The notes below the pieces were generated by a model, which saw only the letters and a list, made by a program, of their open reading frames with translations, ran no database searches and was not told where the DNA came from. DNA of 64,000 bases from Dyadobacter sp. 3J3. Its GTDB lineage: Bacteria; Bacteroidota; Bacteroidia; Cytophagales; Spirosomataceae. The stretch covers positions 1-64,000 of the forward strand of contig NZ_VTOL01000023.1 of NCBI RefSeq assembly GCF_009801115.1, given 5' to 3'. The stretch's first letter is position 1. Each line of letters opens with the position of its first letter. Positions 45,560 to 55,952 of the stretch are shown one piece after another. The translations under genes and the position numbers were made by a program.

Positions 45560-48500
45560 ATGGCTTACAATGCACTTCATAAACTTGAAGCCAACACCGA
45601 GGCAATCCGGATCGCCCTGGAATGGGACGGCAAAAGCCCGATCAGCCCGTCTGAGCGGATCAGCCTGGAAAAGTATTCGGGCTTCGGAGGTATCAAGGCC
45701 ATTCTTTATGGAGACGGCAGTGAGAAAAGTTGGCTTGAACAAGGTGCCACCCAGGCAGATATAAAATTACATGCACCGATGCAAAAGTTTTATGATCTGC
45801 TAAAAAAGCATCTTGATCAAAAGCACTACAAAGAAGTCAGCCAGTCTTTGAGAAGCAGCATATTGACAGCATTCTACACCCCTGAGGTGGTTCCTTCTAC
45901 ACTTTTTACAGCACTAAAACAGCGCGGTATAAGCCCTATAAATATGTACGAGCCAAGCGCCGGAGCAGGTATCTTTATCAACCAGGCGCTGAAAACCTTT
46001 TCAGGAATTACTAAAATTACTGCCGTTGAAAAAGATTTACTGACAGGGAGGGTATTGCAGGCGCTGACAAGCCAACCTGAAATACCTGTCAAGGTCCATA
46101 TCAAGGGATTTGAACAGGCGCCCACGGATGATAACGGAAAGTATGATCTGGTCGTCAGCAACATTCCTTTTGGAAATTTTGCCGTCTATGATCCAGACTT
46201 TACCAACAAGGAGCTTAGCGGCAAGATCCACAATTACTTTTTTGCCAAAGGTCTTGATAAATTATTGGATGGCGGGCTATTGGCCTACATTACAACGGAC
46301 TCATTTTTGAACAGTCCGTCGAATTCAGAGGCCAGATATTACCTGTTTGACCGCACCGATTTTATTAGCCTTTCGGTGATGCCCGATAACTTGATGCACC
46401 AAACCGGAGGAACCCAGGCACCAAGCCATCTTTTGATCGTCCAGAAAAATTCTTCGAAAACCATTCTTTCAGAAGATGAAAAATTGCTAACCCAGACGGT
46501 ATCCGAGTCGAATTCCTACGGTACGTATCATATAAACCGTTATGTAAAACACCACCCGGAAATTCTGGTTGGCAACCAGATTAAAGAAGGCACAGATCAG
46601 TACGGAAAAGCGCATCAAGTGGTATGGCAAAACGGTGATATCGGCGAGATCGAGCGGAAGCTGACCCAACTGATAACCGGCGATCTCGCGGCACGTTACA
46701 AATATTCGATTTTAAAAAAAGCTCCGGAAATAAAACCCGTGCCGCCGACTGGCAGGGCTTTAACTTTTCTGCCGGTTCCGGAAACTAACACCACAGCGCA
46801 ACCGGTGCAAATGGGCTTGTTTGATACGCTACCTGTTCAAAGCAGCAGCAAAGGTCCAGCCTACCTCACACAGATTGACATTAAACTCGTTGACCGAAAT
46901 ACGGCCAGGATCATCGCTGTCGTCAAAACCAAAGAGCGGCCTGAGCACGAAAGCATTGTGCTTCTGACTGCCAAAGCGGCAGGCAAACCTTTTTACAATT
47001 ACAAATTGTATTCGAATGTTGCCGAAATCAATACGCCGCAGCGCTGGATGAACGGGGCGGCTTTGAACCTGGCTTTAAAACAGCTGGCCAGCGAGCTGAA
47101 AAAGTATGATCATCATTACCTTTATGATGGTGATAAAACACTGCAAACCACTTTCAATCTGACGCATGATGCAGTCAGCACCATTAAACTGGCAAAATCC
47201 TTTTATAAGGAAGGCACATTAGTATTTGACGGTGAGCGTGCAGGGAAGCTGGGCAAGGTAAACGAAAATCTGGGAGAAGCGGACTTTGAACCAATTCAGT
47301 ATTTGTTAAAAAACAGGGACATCTACAAGGGCTATATCGGAATACGTGATGTGTATTTGGAGCTGATCGAAAAGGAAGCGAAACTCCAAGAGCCCCAGCA
47401 CAAGATTCGTGAAAGTCTGAACAATCAATATGAGGATTTCGTATTGGCACACGGTCAGCTGAACAGCCCCTCAAACCGTAAGCTGATTTTGGAAGATGGC
47501 CTTGGTTTAACCATACTATCTTCGGTGGAGCTGCGGCAAGATCAGCAGTTTGTAAAGGCCGATATACTGACTAGCAGCCAGTTTAAAATACCGGAGGCGT
47601 TCCGCACGGATGATGTGATCGAGGCTCTGGCAAGATGTCTGAATGACAAGGGGAAAGTGGATATGCCCTTTATCGCGCTTGCGACGGGTCTGGATAGCGC
47701 ACAGGCCATCAAACGTCTGGAAGGCTATATTTTTTTGAATCCAGCAACCTTTGGCTGGGAAACGCGGGATCAATATTTGAGTGGTAATGTCGTTGAGAAG
47801 CTTCGGATTGCACAGGCCAATACCGAAGCGCATCCCACGGATGCACAGCTTCAAAAGAGCCTGGAAGCAATAAGTAAAATACAGCCCGAGAAGATCCCTT
47901 TTGAGCTGCTTGATTTCAATTTGGGTGAGCGCTGGATACCGCTCAATTTCTATGACCGGTTTGCCAGTAATCTTTTTGAGAAGCAAACCAAGATCAGCTA
48001 TTTTGATTCACTGGATGCCTTCAAGGTAGAAAGCAAAGGGTTCAGTCTGAAAACCCAGCGTGAATATGCCGTCTCACCAAAAAGTGGCCGCACCATGTAT
48101 GGGGAAACCATTCTGGAACATGCGCTGGAAAACACTGCTCCTTTCTTTACCTATGAGGTAGAAAGAATAGATGGCAGCAAGGCCCGCATTCCGGATAATG
48201 AAGCGATACAGCTGGCCAATCAGAAAATCGAAAGTATCAGGTTAGCATTTCAAAACTGGCTTAAAGAGCTTCCATTAGATGATAAAAAGCATCTTGAAAA
48301 GCTTTACAATGATACTTTTAATTGTTTTGTACTACGCGAGTATGACGGAAGTCACCTGAGATTTCCGCGTCTTGACAAGAAGGCACTGGGCATTGATGAT
48401 CTGTATAGTTCGCAGAAAAACGCCGCATGGCGAATCATTCAGAATCGGGGCGCTTTGATCGATCATGAGGTTGGCCTTGGTAAAACGCTGACGATGATCA

Positions 48501-51049
48501 TAGCCGCCCATGAAATGAAACGCCTCGGCATTGCCAGCAAACCCATGATTCTGGCATTGAAAGCAAACGTAAATCAGATCACGGAAACCTACCGCAAAGC
48601 CTACCCCTCAGCGCGGGTGCTCGCCCCAGGTGAAAACGATTTTAGCCCCGAGAAACGGCAGCGGCTGTTTCATGAGATCAAAAACAATGACTGGGACTGC
48701 GTTGTACTGACCCATGACCAGTTTGGCAAGATCCCACAGTCGCCTGAGCTTCAGCGCGAGATTTTCCAGACTGAGCTTGATCATGTAGAAAAAGATTTGA
48801 AAACCGTCACGAATCTGGGCGGTGACATCTCCAAAAGTATGCTCAAAGGTCTTGAAATCAGAAAGAAAAATCTGGCCGTGCGGCTATTGGAACTCGAAAG
48901 AAACATTGAAGAAAAAAAGGATACCGGAATTGATTTTAAATCGATGGGTGTCGACCACCTCTTTGTGGACGAGTCTCATAAATTCAAGAACCTGACTTTT
49001 ACCACACGTCACAACCGGGTCGCTGGACTTGGTAACATGGAAGGAAGCCAAAAAGCGCTTAATATGCTTTTTGCGGTACGGACTTTACAGGAAAAGTTTG
49101 ACGCGGATCAATGTGTCACGTTTTTATCTGGCACACCCATCTCAAACAGTCTTACAGAAATGTATCTGCTTTTCAAATACCTAAGACCAAAAGAAATGCA
49201 GCGTCAAAAGATTGAGAATTTCGACGGCTGGGCAGCAGTGTTTACCCGTAAAACCGTTGATTTCGAATTTTCGGTCACCAATGAAATCATCGCCAAGGAG
49301 CGTTTCCGTCATTTTATCAAAGTACCCGAGCTTGCCCTTTTTTACAATGAGATTACCGATTACAAAACGGCTAAACACATCAAGCTGGACAAGCCTGAAC
49401 TCGATGAAAAGCTGGTGAACATCAAACCCACGCCGGATCAGGAGGTTTTCATTAAAAACCTGATGCATTTCGCAGCAACGGGCGACGGCTCACGGATCGG
49501 ACGTGGCAGACTTTCTCCACAGGAAGATAAAGGAAGGATGCTGATCGCGACCAATTACGCAAAGAAAATGGCGGCTATGCGGCTGGTCGATGCGCATCAA
49601 TACAGTGACCACCCCGGAAATAAGGTCAATCATTGTGCGGCGAAGGTGGCAGAAATTTACCATCAAAGCAGCGCGCACCGGGGTACCCAGATTGTCTTTT
49701 CGGATATTGGCACTCCCCAGCCTGACGGATTTAATATTTACGACGCCTTAAAACAAAAACTGACCAAAGACTATCATATCCCTGTGCATCAGATCAGCTA
49801 CATCCATGACTGGACGGATAAAAGCAAGCCAGAACTATTTAAACGAATGAATAGTGGCGATATCAGGATCCTGATCGGCAGTACCGAAAAGGCAGGAACA
49901 GGTTTGAATGTACAAAAACGAATCGTTGCGATGCATCATATGGATATACCCTGGCGGCCCTCAGATCTTGAGCAACGCAATGGCCGAGGAGCCCGGCAGG
50001 GCAACATGATCGCAAAAGAGTTCTGCGAAAACAAGGTTCAGAATTTCATATATGCCGTTGAGCAGAGTCTGGACAATTACAAGTTTAACCTTTTGAAAAA
50101 CAAGCAGACTTTTATTTCCCAGATGAAAAATTCATCGCTTAATGTACGCACGATTGACGAGGGTGCTGGGGATGAAAAAAGCGGGATGAACTTTTCTGAG
50201 TACATCGCGCTGCTCTCTGGAGACACATCGCTTCTGGAAAAATCAAAACTGGAAAAGAAAGTTGCAGTACTGGAAAGTCTGAAATCAGCCCATTACAAAG
50301 AGTCTACCCGAAGTGGGTTTCAACTGGAAAGGCTAATTAAAGAGAAGAGCGAAACCCTAGATACACTAAAAATACTGAAAGCAGATGAAGCGGTCTACAA
50401 GGGAAATCTGAAATTCGAAAAGGACGGCACAAAAGCTAACCCGATTGAATTAATTGGACTTAAAGAAAAAACATCCCAGGCAAGCGGTACTCATATTCTG
50501 TCACTGTATCAGAACTGGAAGCCACCAAATACTAGTCAGGATGCACAGCGAATTGGTAAGCTTTACGGATTTGATTTGTTTATCCGCAGCAACCAGCAGT
50601 ACTGGGAAGATGAAAGAGGGAAAATTCACTTTGAAAATTATAACACGCTGTTTGCCAAGCGCGATAGCAGCGAGATAAAGTACATATTCAACAAAGGCCA
50701 TCCAAGTACCGAAAACCCAAAACTAACTGCGCGCTACTTTCTAAATGCCATCGAACGCGTCACCGGTGTCCGTGAGCAGACAGAAAAGCAGCTGGCGGAA
50801 CTGGACAAAACAATTCCGGCACTTGAAAAGCTTTCAAAAAAACCTTTTGAAAAAGAGCAGGAGCTTGCAGACCTAAAAAATCAGCTCTCAAATCTGGAAA
50901 GAGAGATCGCTATCAGGATCCAGCAGAAAAAGCTTGAAGGCACAATCCCACAGGAAAACAACGATAAGGAAATTACAGAGACGAATGTGGTGCCGCTAAA
51001 TCAGCAGCACGAAATCGATTCACCCCAACGAAAGGGACTTAAAATGTAG
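45560..51049 (+). CDS. N6 DNA methylase - SNF2-type helicase fusion
   Basis: A giant 1829-residue enzyme. Methylase part: SAM motif MYEPSAGAGIFINQAL near 130 and catalytic SNIPFGNF near 200 (NPPY variant). Helicase part: Walker A HEVGLGKTLTMII near 972, DEAH-like FVDESHKFKNL near 1137, LSGTPISNSLTEMY near 1195, and C-lobe motifs GSTEKAGTGLNVQKR and DLEQRNGRGARQGN near 1475. The C-terminus is coiled-coil-like. The class is common on plasmids, phages and ICEs, where it is thought to modify or process incoming DNA (DarB/Ddr-type antirestriction ideas). It sits inside the tra operon between traE and traF, 5 nt before traF. No lesion is seen. Confidence 0.92.
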   Translation: MAYNALHKLEANTEAIRIALEWDGKSPISPSERISLEKYSGFGGIKAILYGDGSEKSWLEQGATQADIKLHAPMQKFYDLLKKHLDQKHYKEVSQSLRSSILTAFYTPEVVPSTLFTALKQRGISPINMYEPSAGAGIFINQALKTFSGITKITAVEKDLLTGRVLQALTSQPEIPVKVHIKGFEQAPTDDNGKYDLVVSNIPFGNFAVYDPDFTNKELSGKIHNYFFAKGLDKLLDGGLLAYITTDSFLNSPSNSEARYYLFDRTDFISLSVMPDNLMHQTGGTQAPSHLLIVQKNSSKTILSEDEKLLTQTVSESNSYGTYHINRYVKHHPEILVGNQIKEGTDQYGKAHQVVWQNGDIGEIERKLTQLITGDLAARYKYSILKKAPEIKPVPPTGRALTFLPVPETNTTAQPVQMGLFDTLPVQSSSKGPAYLTQIDIKLVDRNTARIIAVVKTKERPEHESIVLLTAKAAGKPFYNYKLYSNVAEINTPQRWMNGAALNLALKQLASELKKYDHHYLYDGDKTLQTTFNLTHDAVSTIKLAKSFYKEGTLVFDGERAGKLGKVNENLGEADFEPIQYLLKNRDIYKGYIGIRDVYLELIEKEAKLQEPQHKIRESLNNQYEDFVLAHGQLNSPSNRKLILEDGLGLTILSSVELRQDQQFVKADILTSSQFKIPEAFRTDDVIEALARCLNDKGKVDMPFIALATGLDSAQAIKRLEGYIFLNPATFGWETRDQYLSGNVVEKLRIAQANTEAHPTDAQLQKSLEAISKIQPEKIPFELLDFNLGERWIPLNFYDRFASNLFEKQTKISYFDSLDAFKVESKGFSLKTQREYAVSPKSGRTMYGETILEHALENTAPFFTYEVERIDGSKARIPDNEAIQLANQKIESIRLAFQNWLKELPLDDKKHLEKLYNDTFNCFVLREYDGSHLRFPRLDKKALGIDDLYSSQKNAAWRIIQNRGALIDHEVGLGKTLTMIIAAHEMKRLGIASKPMILALKANVNQITETYRKAYPSARVLAPGENDFSPEKRQRLFHEIKNNDWDCVVLTHDQFGKIPQSPELQREIFQTELDHVEKDLKTVTNLGGDISKSMLKGLEIRKKNLAVRLLELERNIEEKKDTGIDFKSMGVDHLFVDESHKFKNLTFTTRHNRVAGLGNMEGSQKALNMLFAVRTLQEKFDADQCVTFLSGTPISNSLTEMYLLFKYLRPKEMQRQKIENFDGWAAVFTRKTVDFEFSVTNEIIAKERFRHFIKVPELALFYNEITDYKTAKHIKLDKPELDEKLVNIKPTPDQEVFIKNLMHFAATGDGSRIGRGRLSPQEDKGRMLIATNYAKKMAAMRLVDAHQYSDHPGNKVNHCAAKVAEIYHQSSAHRGTQIVFSDIGTPQPDGFNIYDALKQKLTKDYHIPVHQISYIHDWTDKSKPELFKRMNSGDIRILIGSTEKAGTGLNVQKRIVAMHHMDIPWRPSDLEQRNGRGARQGNMIAKEFCENKVQNFIYAVEQSLDNYKFNLLKNKQTFISQMKNSSLNVRTIDEGAGDEKSGMNFSEYIALLSGDTSLLEKSKLEKKVAVLESLKSAHYKESTRSGFQLERLIKEKSETLDTLKILKADEAVYKGNLKFEKDGTKANPIELIGLKEKTSQASGTHILSLYQNWKPPNTSQDAQRIGKLYGFDLFIRSNQQYWEDERGKIHFENYNTLFAKRDSSEIKYIFNKGHPSTENPKLTARYFLNAIERVTGVREQTEKQLAELDKTIPALEKLSKKPFEKEQELADLKNQLSNLEREIAIRIQQKKLEGTIPQENNDKEITETNVVPLNQQHEIDSPQRKGLKM

Positions 51050-51054
51050 CAGCC

Positions 51055-51384
51055 ATGGCCAACAGCACCTATCAGATCAATAAAGGAATCAACAAAAGCA
51101 TTGTGTTTAAGGGCCTGCGCGCGCAGTACATATGGTACATGGGAGCCGGCATGTTCGCGCTCTTAATCATCTATGCAGTCATGTACATGCTCAAAGTCAA
51201 CACCTATATCTGTCTGGGCATAACACTCTGTCTGGGTACTGCGATGATCATGGGCATCTACCACTTAAGCGCCACCTATGGAGAGCATGGACTGACCAAA
51301 GCCCTGGCTAAACGAAGTGTTCCCATGGTCTTAAAATCCATATCAAGAAAGGCATTCAAGTCTGGCAGAAAGACTGACACCTAG
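51055..51384 (+). CDS. traF: TraF-like (DUF4133) conjugation protein
   Basis: 109 residues with two membrane helices (IWYMGAGMFALLIIYAVMY, ICLGITLCLGTAMIMGIY) and a basic tail. The signature YQINKGINKSIVFKGLRAQY is typical of DUF4133, the VirB3-like partner of TraG. Its stop overlaps the GTG start of traG by one base, implying coupled translation. Confidence 0.88.
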   Translation: MANSTYQINKGINKSIVFKGLRAQYIWYMGAGMFALLIIYAVMYMLKVNTYICLGITLCLGTAMIMGIYHLSATYGEHGLTKALAKRSVPMVLKSISRKAFKSGRKTDT

Positions 51385-53921
51385 TGACCAATAGCCTTAA
51401 ACAGACAAATAATTCTATAATTTTTCAAGATAAATCAAGTGTAGAGATGGAAAAGTTGCTGGATGATTTATTACCGATCCTGGATATTGAGCATGGCTGT
51501 ATCCTTTCCAAACAAGGGGACATGACGATGGTTTTCGAGGCTGAGTTGCCCGAGATATTTACGTTATCTGATCCGCAGTACGGCGCCTTTCACCAGACCT
51601 GGGTCAAAGCTTTGAAAATGCTGCCCGTGGGAAGCGTCTTTCAAAAACAGGACTGGTTCATTGATAGCAGATATTCACCAGATTCAACCAAAACGGGCAG
51701 CAGCTTTCTGAGCCGTAGCAGTGAAGTTTTTTTTACCGGACGGCCTTTTCTGGATCACAAATGTTACATCATGCTGACCAAAAAGCCGTTTGATCGGAAG
51801 TTATCAAGCTCGATGTTTTCCAATCTGATCCGCCCAAGCCTGGTACCACAGCAATCATTAAGCACCCAATCTCTGCACGACTTTCTTGACTCAGCCGGAC
51901 AGTTCAGAAGGATTCTGGAGGATTCAGGTTTTGTCAAACTTCGCCAGCTTAAAGAGCAGGAGCTTTTCAGTCAGGCGCGTCAATCCGGGCTTATAGAAAA
52001 ATATTGTTACCTGACTGCCGGGGATCAAGGAAGGTTGATCCGCGACCTGCACTTTGATAAAGGCATACAGATCGGGGACCGTTTTTGCCAGCTTTACAGT
52101 TTGGCAGACGCGGCAGACCTGCCAGGGCTATGCAGCCCATCAGTTATCTACGATCGGTATTCAACCGACAAAACCAAGTTCAGTACCGGCTTTGCATCGC
52201 CACTGGGACAACTACTGAACTGCAACCACATTTTTAATCAATTCATATTTATAGAGGATGCTGACAAAACCCTCAAAAGGCTCGAAAGCAAAAGGCTAAG
52301 ATTACAATCACTATCGGTTTACGCAAGAGAGAATTCGCTTGCCTTGGATGCTACCAACGAATTTTTAAACGAGGCAATCAGTCAGCAGCGCCTTCCGGTC
52401 AAAGCGCATTTTAATGTGCTAGCCTGGACGGATTCACAAAGCGGGCTCAAAGAACTGAAAAGCACAGTATCCTCTGCCCTTGCGCAAATGGATATTGCAG
52501 CCAAAGTTGAAACAACAGGTGCACCTCAAATTTTCTGGGCAGGAATTCCTGGTAACGCGGCTGATTTTCCGATCAATGAGACCTTTGACACATTTGCCGA
52601 GCAGGCAGCCTGTTTTCTGAACCTGGAAAGCGGCTACCGCAGCTCTGACAGCCCGGTAGGTATGCGGCTCGGGGACCGGTTAACCGGCAAACCCGTACAT
52701 GTAGACATATCCGATGAGCCCATACGCATGGGTATTTGTACAAACCGGAATAAGTTTATACTTGGGCCATCAGGCAGTGGTAAGAGTTTTTTTACCAACC
52801 ACATGGTAAGAAGCTACTATGAGTCTGGCGCACATATCGTGCTAGTGGATGTAGGCCACAGCTACAAAGGGCTTTGCGATATGGTGGGCGGGTATTATTT
52901 TACTTATGACGAAAACAATCCTATCAAATTCAACCCATTTTATTTAGGACCGAGCGGGCTGCTGGATACCGAGAAAAAAGAAAGTATTAAAACGCTACTT
53001 TTGGCACTTTGGAAAAAGGACGATGAGGTTTTCAGACGCTCTGAGTATGTGGCATTATCCAATGCATTAACCCTGTACTATGCCTCTTTTAATAAAAAAG
53101 GGTCTGTGACCCTGACCCCGGGTTTCAATTCGTTTTACGAGTTCGTACGAGACGAATTCACAATTGTACTCAAACAAGACAAGGTTAAGGATCAGGATTT
53201 TGATATCAATAATTTTCTGTATGTACTGATGCCCTATTACAAAGGTGGCGAGTTTGACTACCTTTTAAATGCTACGGAGAATTTAGATCTTCTTAATGAG
53301 CGCTTTATAGTCTTTGAACTGGATGCGATCAAAGAGCATCCCATTTTATTTCCTATAGTAACCATCATCATTATGGAGGTATTTATTTCCAAGATGAGAA
53401 AGCTGGAAGGCATCCGTAAAATTATATTAATCGAAGAAGCCTGGAAAGCAATTGCAAAAGAAGGTATGGCGGAATACATAAAATATCTCTTTAAAACCGT
53501 CCGTAAATTCTTTGGCGAGGCCATTGTGGTAACCCAGGAGGTCGAAGATATCATCTCCTCTCCTATTGTAAAGCAGGCCATTATTAACAACTCGGATTGC
53601 AAGATACTTTTGGACCAGTCCAAATACCAAAATAAATTCGATCAGATCCAAGAGCTGCTCGGGCTGACCGAAAAGGAGAAAGCCCTAGTGCTTTCGGTCA
53701 ACAAAGCCAACGATCCGCTCAGAAAATACAAGGAAGTTTTCATCAGTCTGGGCGGCACACTATCCAGGGTATACAGGACCGAGGTGAGCCCAAGCGAGTA
53801 TCTGGCCTACACAACTGAGCAGACCGAAAAGATCAAGGTAGCAGCATATGCAAAAAAGTATGGCACTATCGAAAGTGGGATCAAGGTGCTGGCAGAAGAA
53901 ATGCGCTCCAAGAGCGGTTAA
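51384..53921 (+). CDS. traG: TraG, VirB4-type conjugation ATPase
   Basis: 845 residues. The N-terminal ~400 residues are the TraG/VirB4 non-catalytic domain (IFQDKSSVEMEKLLDDLLPI near the start). Walker A is LGPSGSGKSFFTNHMV near 462 and Walker B is KIILIEEAWKAI near 680, followed by 'TVRKFFGEAIVVTQEVEDI', SDCKILLDQSK and 'LGLTEKEKALVLSVN'. It powers pilus assembly and substrate transfer at the inner membrane. The start is GTG within TAGTG of traF, which matches the usual coupling. It is intact. Confidence 0.94.
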   Translation: MTNSLKQTNNSIIFQDKSSVEMEKLLDDLLPILDIEHGCILSKQGDMTMVFEAELPEIFTLSDPQYGAFHQTWVKALKMLPVGSVFQKQDWFIDSRYSPDSTKTGSSFLSRSSEVFFTGRPFLDHKCYIMLTKKPFDRKLSSSMFSNLIRPSLVPQQSLSTQSLHDFLDSAGQFRRILEDSGFVKLRQLKEQELFSQARQSGLIEKYCYLTAGDQGRLIRDLHFDKGIQIGDRFCQLYSLADAADLPGLCSPSVIYDRYSTDKTKFSTGFASPLGQLLNCNHIFNQFIFIEDADKTLKRLESKRLRLQSLSVYARENSLALDATNEFLNEAISQQRLPVKAHFNVLAWTDSQSGLKELKSTVSSALAQMDIAAKVETTGAPQIFWAGIPGNAADFPINETFDTFAEQAACFLNLESGYRSSDSPVGMRLGDRLTGKPVHVDISDEPIRMGICTNRNKFILGPSGSGKSFFTNHMVRSYYESGAHIVLVDVGHSYKGLCDMVGGYYFTYDENNPIKFNPFYLGPSGLLDTEKKESIKTLLLALWKKDDEVFRRSEYVALSNALTLYYASFNKKGSVTLTPGFNSFYEFVRDEFTIVLKQDKVKDQDFDINNFLYVLMPYYKGGEFDYLLNATENLDLLNERFIVFELDAIKEHPILFPIVTIIIMEVFISKMRKLEGIRKIILIEEAWKAIAKEGMAEYIKYLFKTVRKFFGEAIVVTQEVEDIISSPIVKQAIINNSDCKILLDQSKYQNKFDQIQELLGLTEKEKALVLSVNKANDPLRKYKEVFISLGGTLSRVYRTEVSPSEYLAYTTEQTEKIKVAAYAKKYGTIESGIKVLAEEMRSKSG

Positions 53922-53944
53922 ACAAATTACTCCACCCAAACAGT

Positions 53945-54631
53945 ATGTTAATCATGTTTAAGCGATTCCTTTTCACGCTGGTGCTTATTGGTGCCACATT
54001 TGGGCCGATCCCGGAAGCTCAGGCTGTAAATCCCTGGGCGGCTATTATCAAAGCGGCGATCAAAAAAGTTGTAAAGGCCGTGGATTTAATGATCCAGCGA
54101 AGACAGAATAAAGTCATCAAACTTCAAAACGCGCAGAAGGCGCTGGAAAACACGATGGCAAAACTAAAACTCGAACAGATTGCCGACTGGGTTAAAAAAC
54201 AGCGGGACCTGTATAAAAAGTATTACGATGAGCTAAAAACGGTAAAGGCGGTGATCTCCCTTTATTTCCGGATCAAAGAGATCGCCCAGAAGGAAGCACT
54301 GATCGTCGAGCAGTACCAAAAGGCCTGGGCCCTGTTTCATAATGATAAACATTTTACTGCTGATGAGCTGCTTTACATGCAGAAGGTGTACACGGGTATT
54401 ATCGAGCAGACAGCTAAAAACGTAGACCTGCTCACCCTGGTTGTTAAATCCTTTACCACCCAGATGAGTGATGCCAAAAGACTGGAAATCATAGATCAGG
54501 CGGCAAAGCAGGTTGATAAAGTATACGATGAGCTCACCACTTTCAATAATGAGAACAAGCGTTTAAGCCTGTCGAGGGCAAAAGACGAATTGGATGCCAA
54601 GGTAATCAAGGAGCTCTACGGAATCGATTAA
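53945..54631 (+). CDS. TraI-like conjugation protein (paralogue 1)
   Basis: 228 residues. A signal peptide (FLFTLVLIGATFGPIPEAQA) is followed by a long helical periplasmic part ('MIQRRQNKVIKLQNAQKALE', FTADELLYMQKVYTGIIEQT, 'SDAKRLEIIDQAAKQVDKVY') and KELYGID at the end. It fits the Bacteroidota conjugal transfer TraI / DUF4141 type and probably a VirB5-like role. It is the first of three tandem paralogues after traG. Confidence 0.75.
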   Translation: MLIMFKRFLFTLVLIGATFGPIPEAQAVNPWAAIIKAAIKKVVKAVDLMIQRRQNKVIKLQNAQKALENTMAKLKLEQIADWVKKQRDLYKKYYDELKTVKAVISLYFRIKEIAQKEALIVEQYQKAWALFHNDKHFTADELLYMQKVYTGIIEQTAKNVDLLTLVVKSFTTQMSDAKRLEIIDQAAKQVDKVYDELTTFNNENKRLSLSRAKDELDAKVIKELYGID

Positions 54632-54654
54632 ATTTTAACAAAAAATCAATTGCG

Positions 54655-55296
54655 ATGAAAAAAGCAATGATGCTGATCGTTTTGATACTGGTTGCAAATG
54701 CGGGGTTTGCCCAGAACTTCAAGGAATGGTTTCGCCAGAAAAAGACCCAGAAACAGTATCTGATCGAGCAGATTGCGCAACTTAAAGTATATCTGGAGCT
54801 AACCAAAAAGGGCTATAAAATTGCCAAGGAAGGCCTTACAACAATTTCAGACATCAAACGCTCAGAATTCAAAATGCATAAAAACCGTTTTGATTCTCTT
54901 CTGATCGTGAACCCCAATATCGGCTCCTATGGCCGTCTGAAACAAATTACTGATCTACATGGAAAGATCAATAATGTATGCGAGAAAATGCCCGCAGCCC
55001 TGGCTGAAGCAGGCGTGTTTGACCAGGATCAGCTGGCTTACTTTGAAAGGGTACTTGCTGTGCTTTACCAGGACTGCCAGCATATTCTGGGTAACCTGTT
55101 TTTGGTAATCCGCAATAACAACGTTGCGATGACTGACGATGAAAGGATTCTGCGCATTGAGCTCTGTTTCCGTCAGATGCAGGACAATTACAGCTTCGCC
55201 CGAAGCTTTGAGCAAAGCATCAAAGTATCTGCTGAGCAGGTCAACATTGAAAGAACCGAAATAAAAAACAGCCGGGCACTGCACGGCATAAACTGA
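54655..55296 (+). CDS. TraI-like conjugation protein (paralogue 2)
   Basis: 213 residues with a signal peptide (MKKAMMLIVLILVANAGFAQ). The helical body parallels the next gene: 'LKVYLELTKKGYKIAKEGLT', 'SEFKMHKNRFDSLLIVNP' and TDDERILRIELCFRQMQDNY. It ends ALHGIN. Automatic annotation sometimes calls this group TerB-like, which its secreted nature does not support. It is likely a periplasmic T4SS part. Confidence 0.72.
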   Translation: MKKAMMLIVLILVANAGFAQNFKEWFRQKKTQKQYLIEQIAQLKVYLELTKKGYKIAKEGLTTISDIKRSEFKMHKNRFDSLLIVNPNIGSYGRLKQITDLHGKINNVCEKMPAALAEAGVFDQDQLAYFERVLAVLYQDCQHILGNLFLVIRNNNVAMTDDERILRIELCFRQMQDNYSFARSFEQSIKVSAEQVNIERTEIKNSRALHGIN

Positions 55297-55302
55297 AATA
55301 AG

Positions 55303-55941
55303 ATGAAAAAGGCACTGATCATCATTTTACTTTCCATGTTTGCACTTGCACCAATTAACAGTACACAGGCCCAGACAGCCGAGGTTACCCAGCTGATTTT
55401 AAACATTGAAAAACTAAACCAACTTCGAAAGATCCTGAAAGAACTCAAAAACGGTTATGAAATCCTTTTTAAAGGATACAACACGATCCGTGATCTGTCC
55501 CAGGGAAATTTCAAACTGCACGAAGCCTTTTTGGACGGACTGTTACAGGTCAGCCCGTCTGTCAAAAAATATTCAAGGGTAAAAGATATCGTAGCATGCC
55601 AACTGGCACTTGTCAAAGAGTACCGGGCAGCGTACGCGCAGTTCTCTTCCGGGGATCACTTTACAGCACAAGAGCTCGCGTATATATATGATGTTTACAC
55701 GGATTTGATCAAAGGAAGCATCAAAAATCTGGATGCATTGACAACTGTCCTTACTGCCAAAAAACTCAGGGCATCTGATGATGAAAGGCTCAGGATCATT
55801 GACAGCATCTACGAGGACATGACAGATAAACTGAGCTTCCTTCGATATTTTAATAGCAATGCCAGTGTGCTGGCAGCGCAGCGCAATTCTGAAAAAGCGG
55901 ATATAGAACTTAGAAAGAAAATATACGGTATCGAACCTTAA
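55303..55941 (+). CDS. TraI-like conjugation protein (paralogue 3)
   Basis: 212 residues with a signal peptide (LIIILLSMFALAPINSTQAQ). It shares with paralogue 2 the order helix - GYxIxxxGxxTI - F-K-x-H - DDERLRIIDSIYEDM, and ends with the same type of KKIYGIEP tail seen as KELYGID in paralogue 1. The start is 6 nt after paralogue 2, 11 nt before traJ. The role is as for its neighbours. Confidence 0.72.
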   Translation: MKKALIIILLSMFALAPINSTQAQTAEVTQLILNIEKLNQLRKILKELKNGYEILFKGYNTIRDLSQGNFKLHEAFLDGLLQVSPSVKKYSRVKDIVACQLALVKEYRAAYAQFSSGDHFTAQELAYIYDVYTDLIKGSIKNLDALTTVLTAKKLRASDDERLRIIDSIYEDMTDKLSFLRYFNSNASVLAAQRNSEKADIELRKKIYGIEP

Positions 55942-55952
55942 AGAGAACTTGT

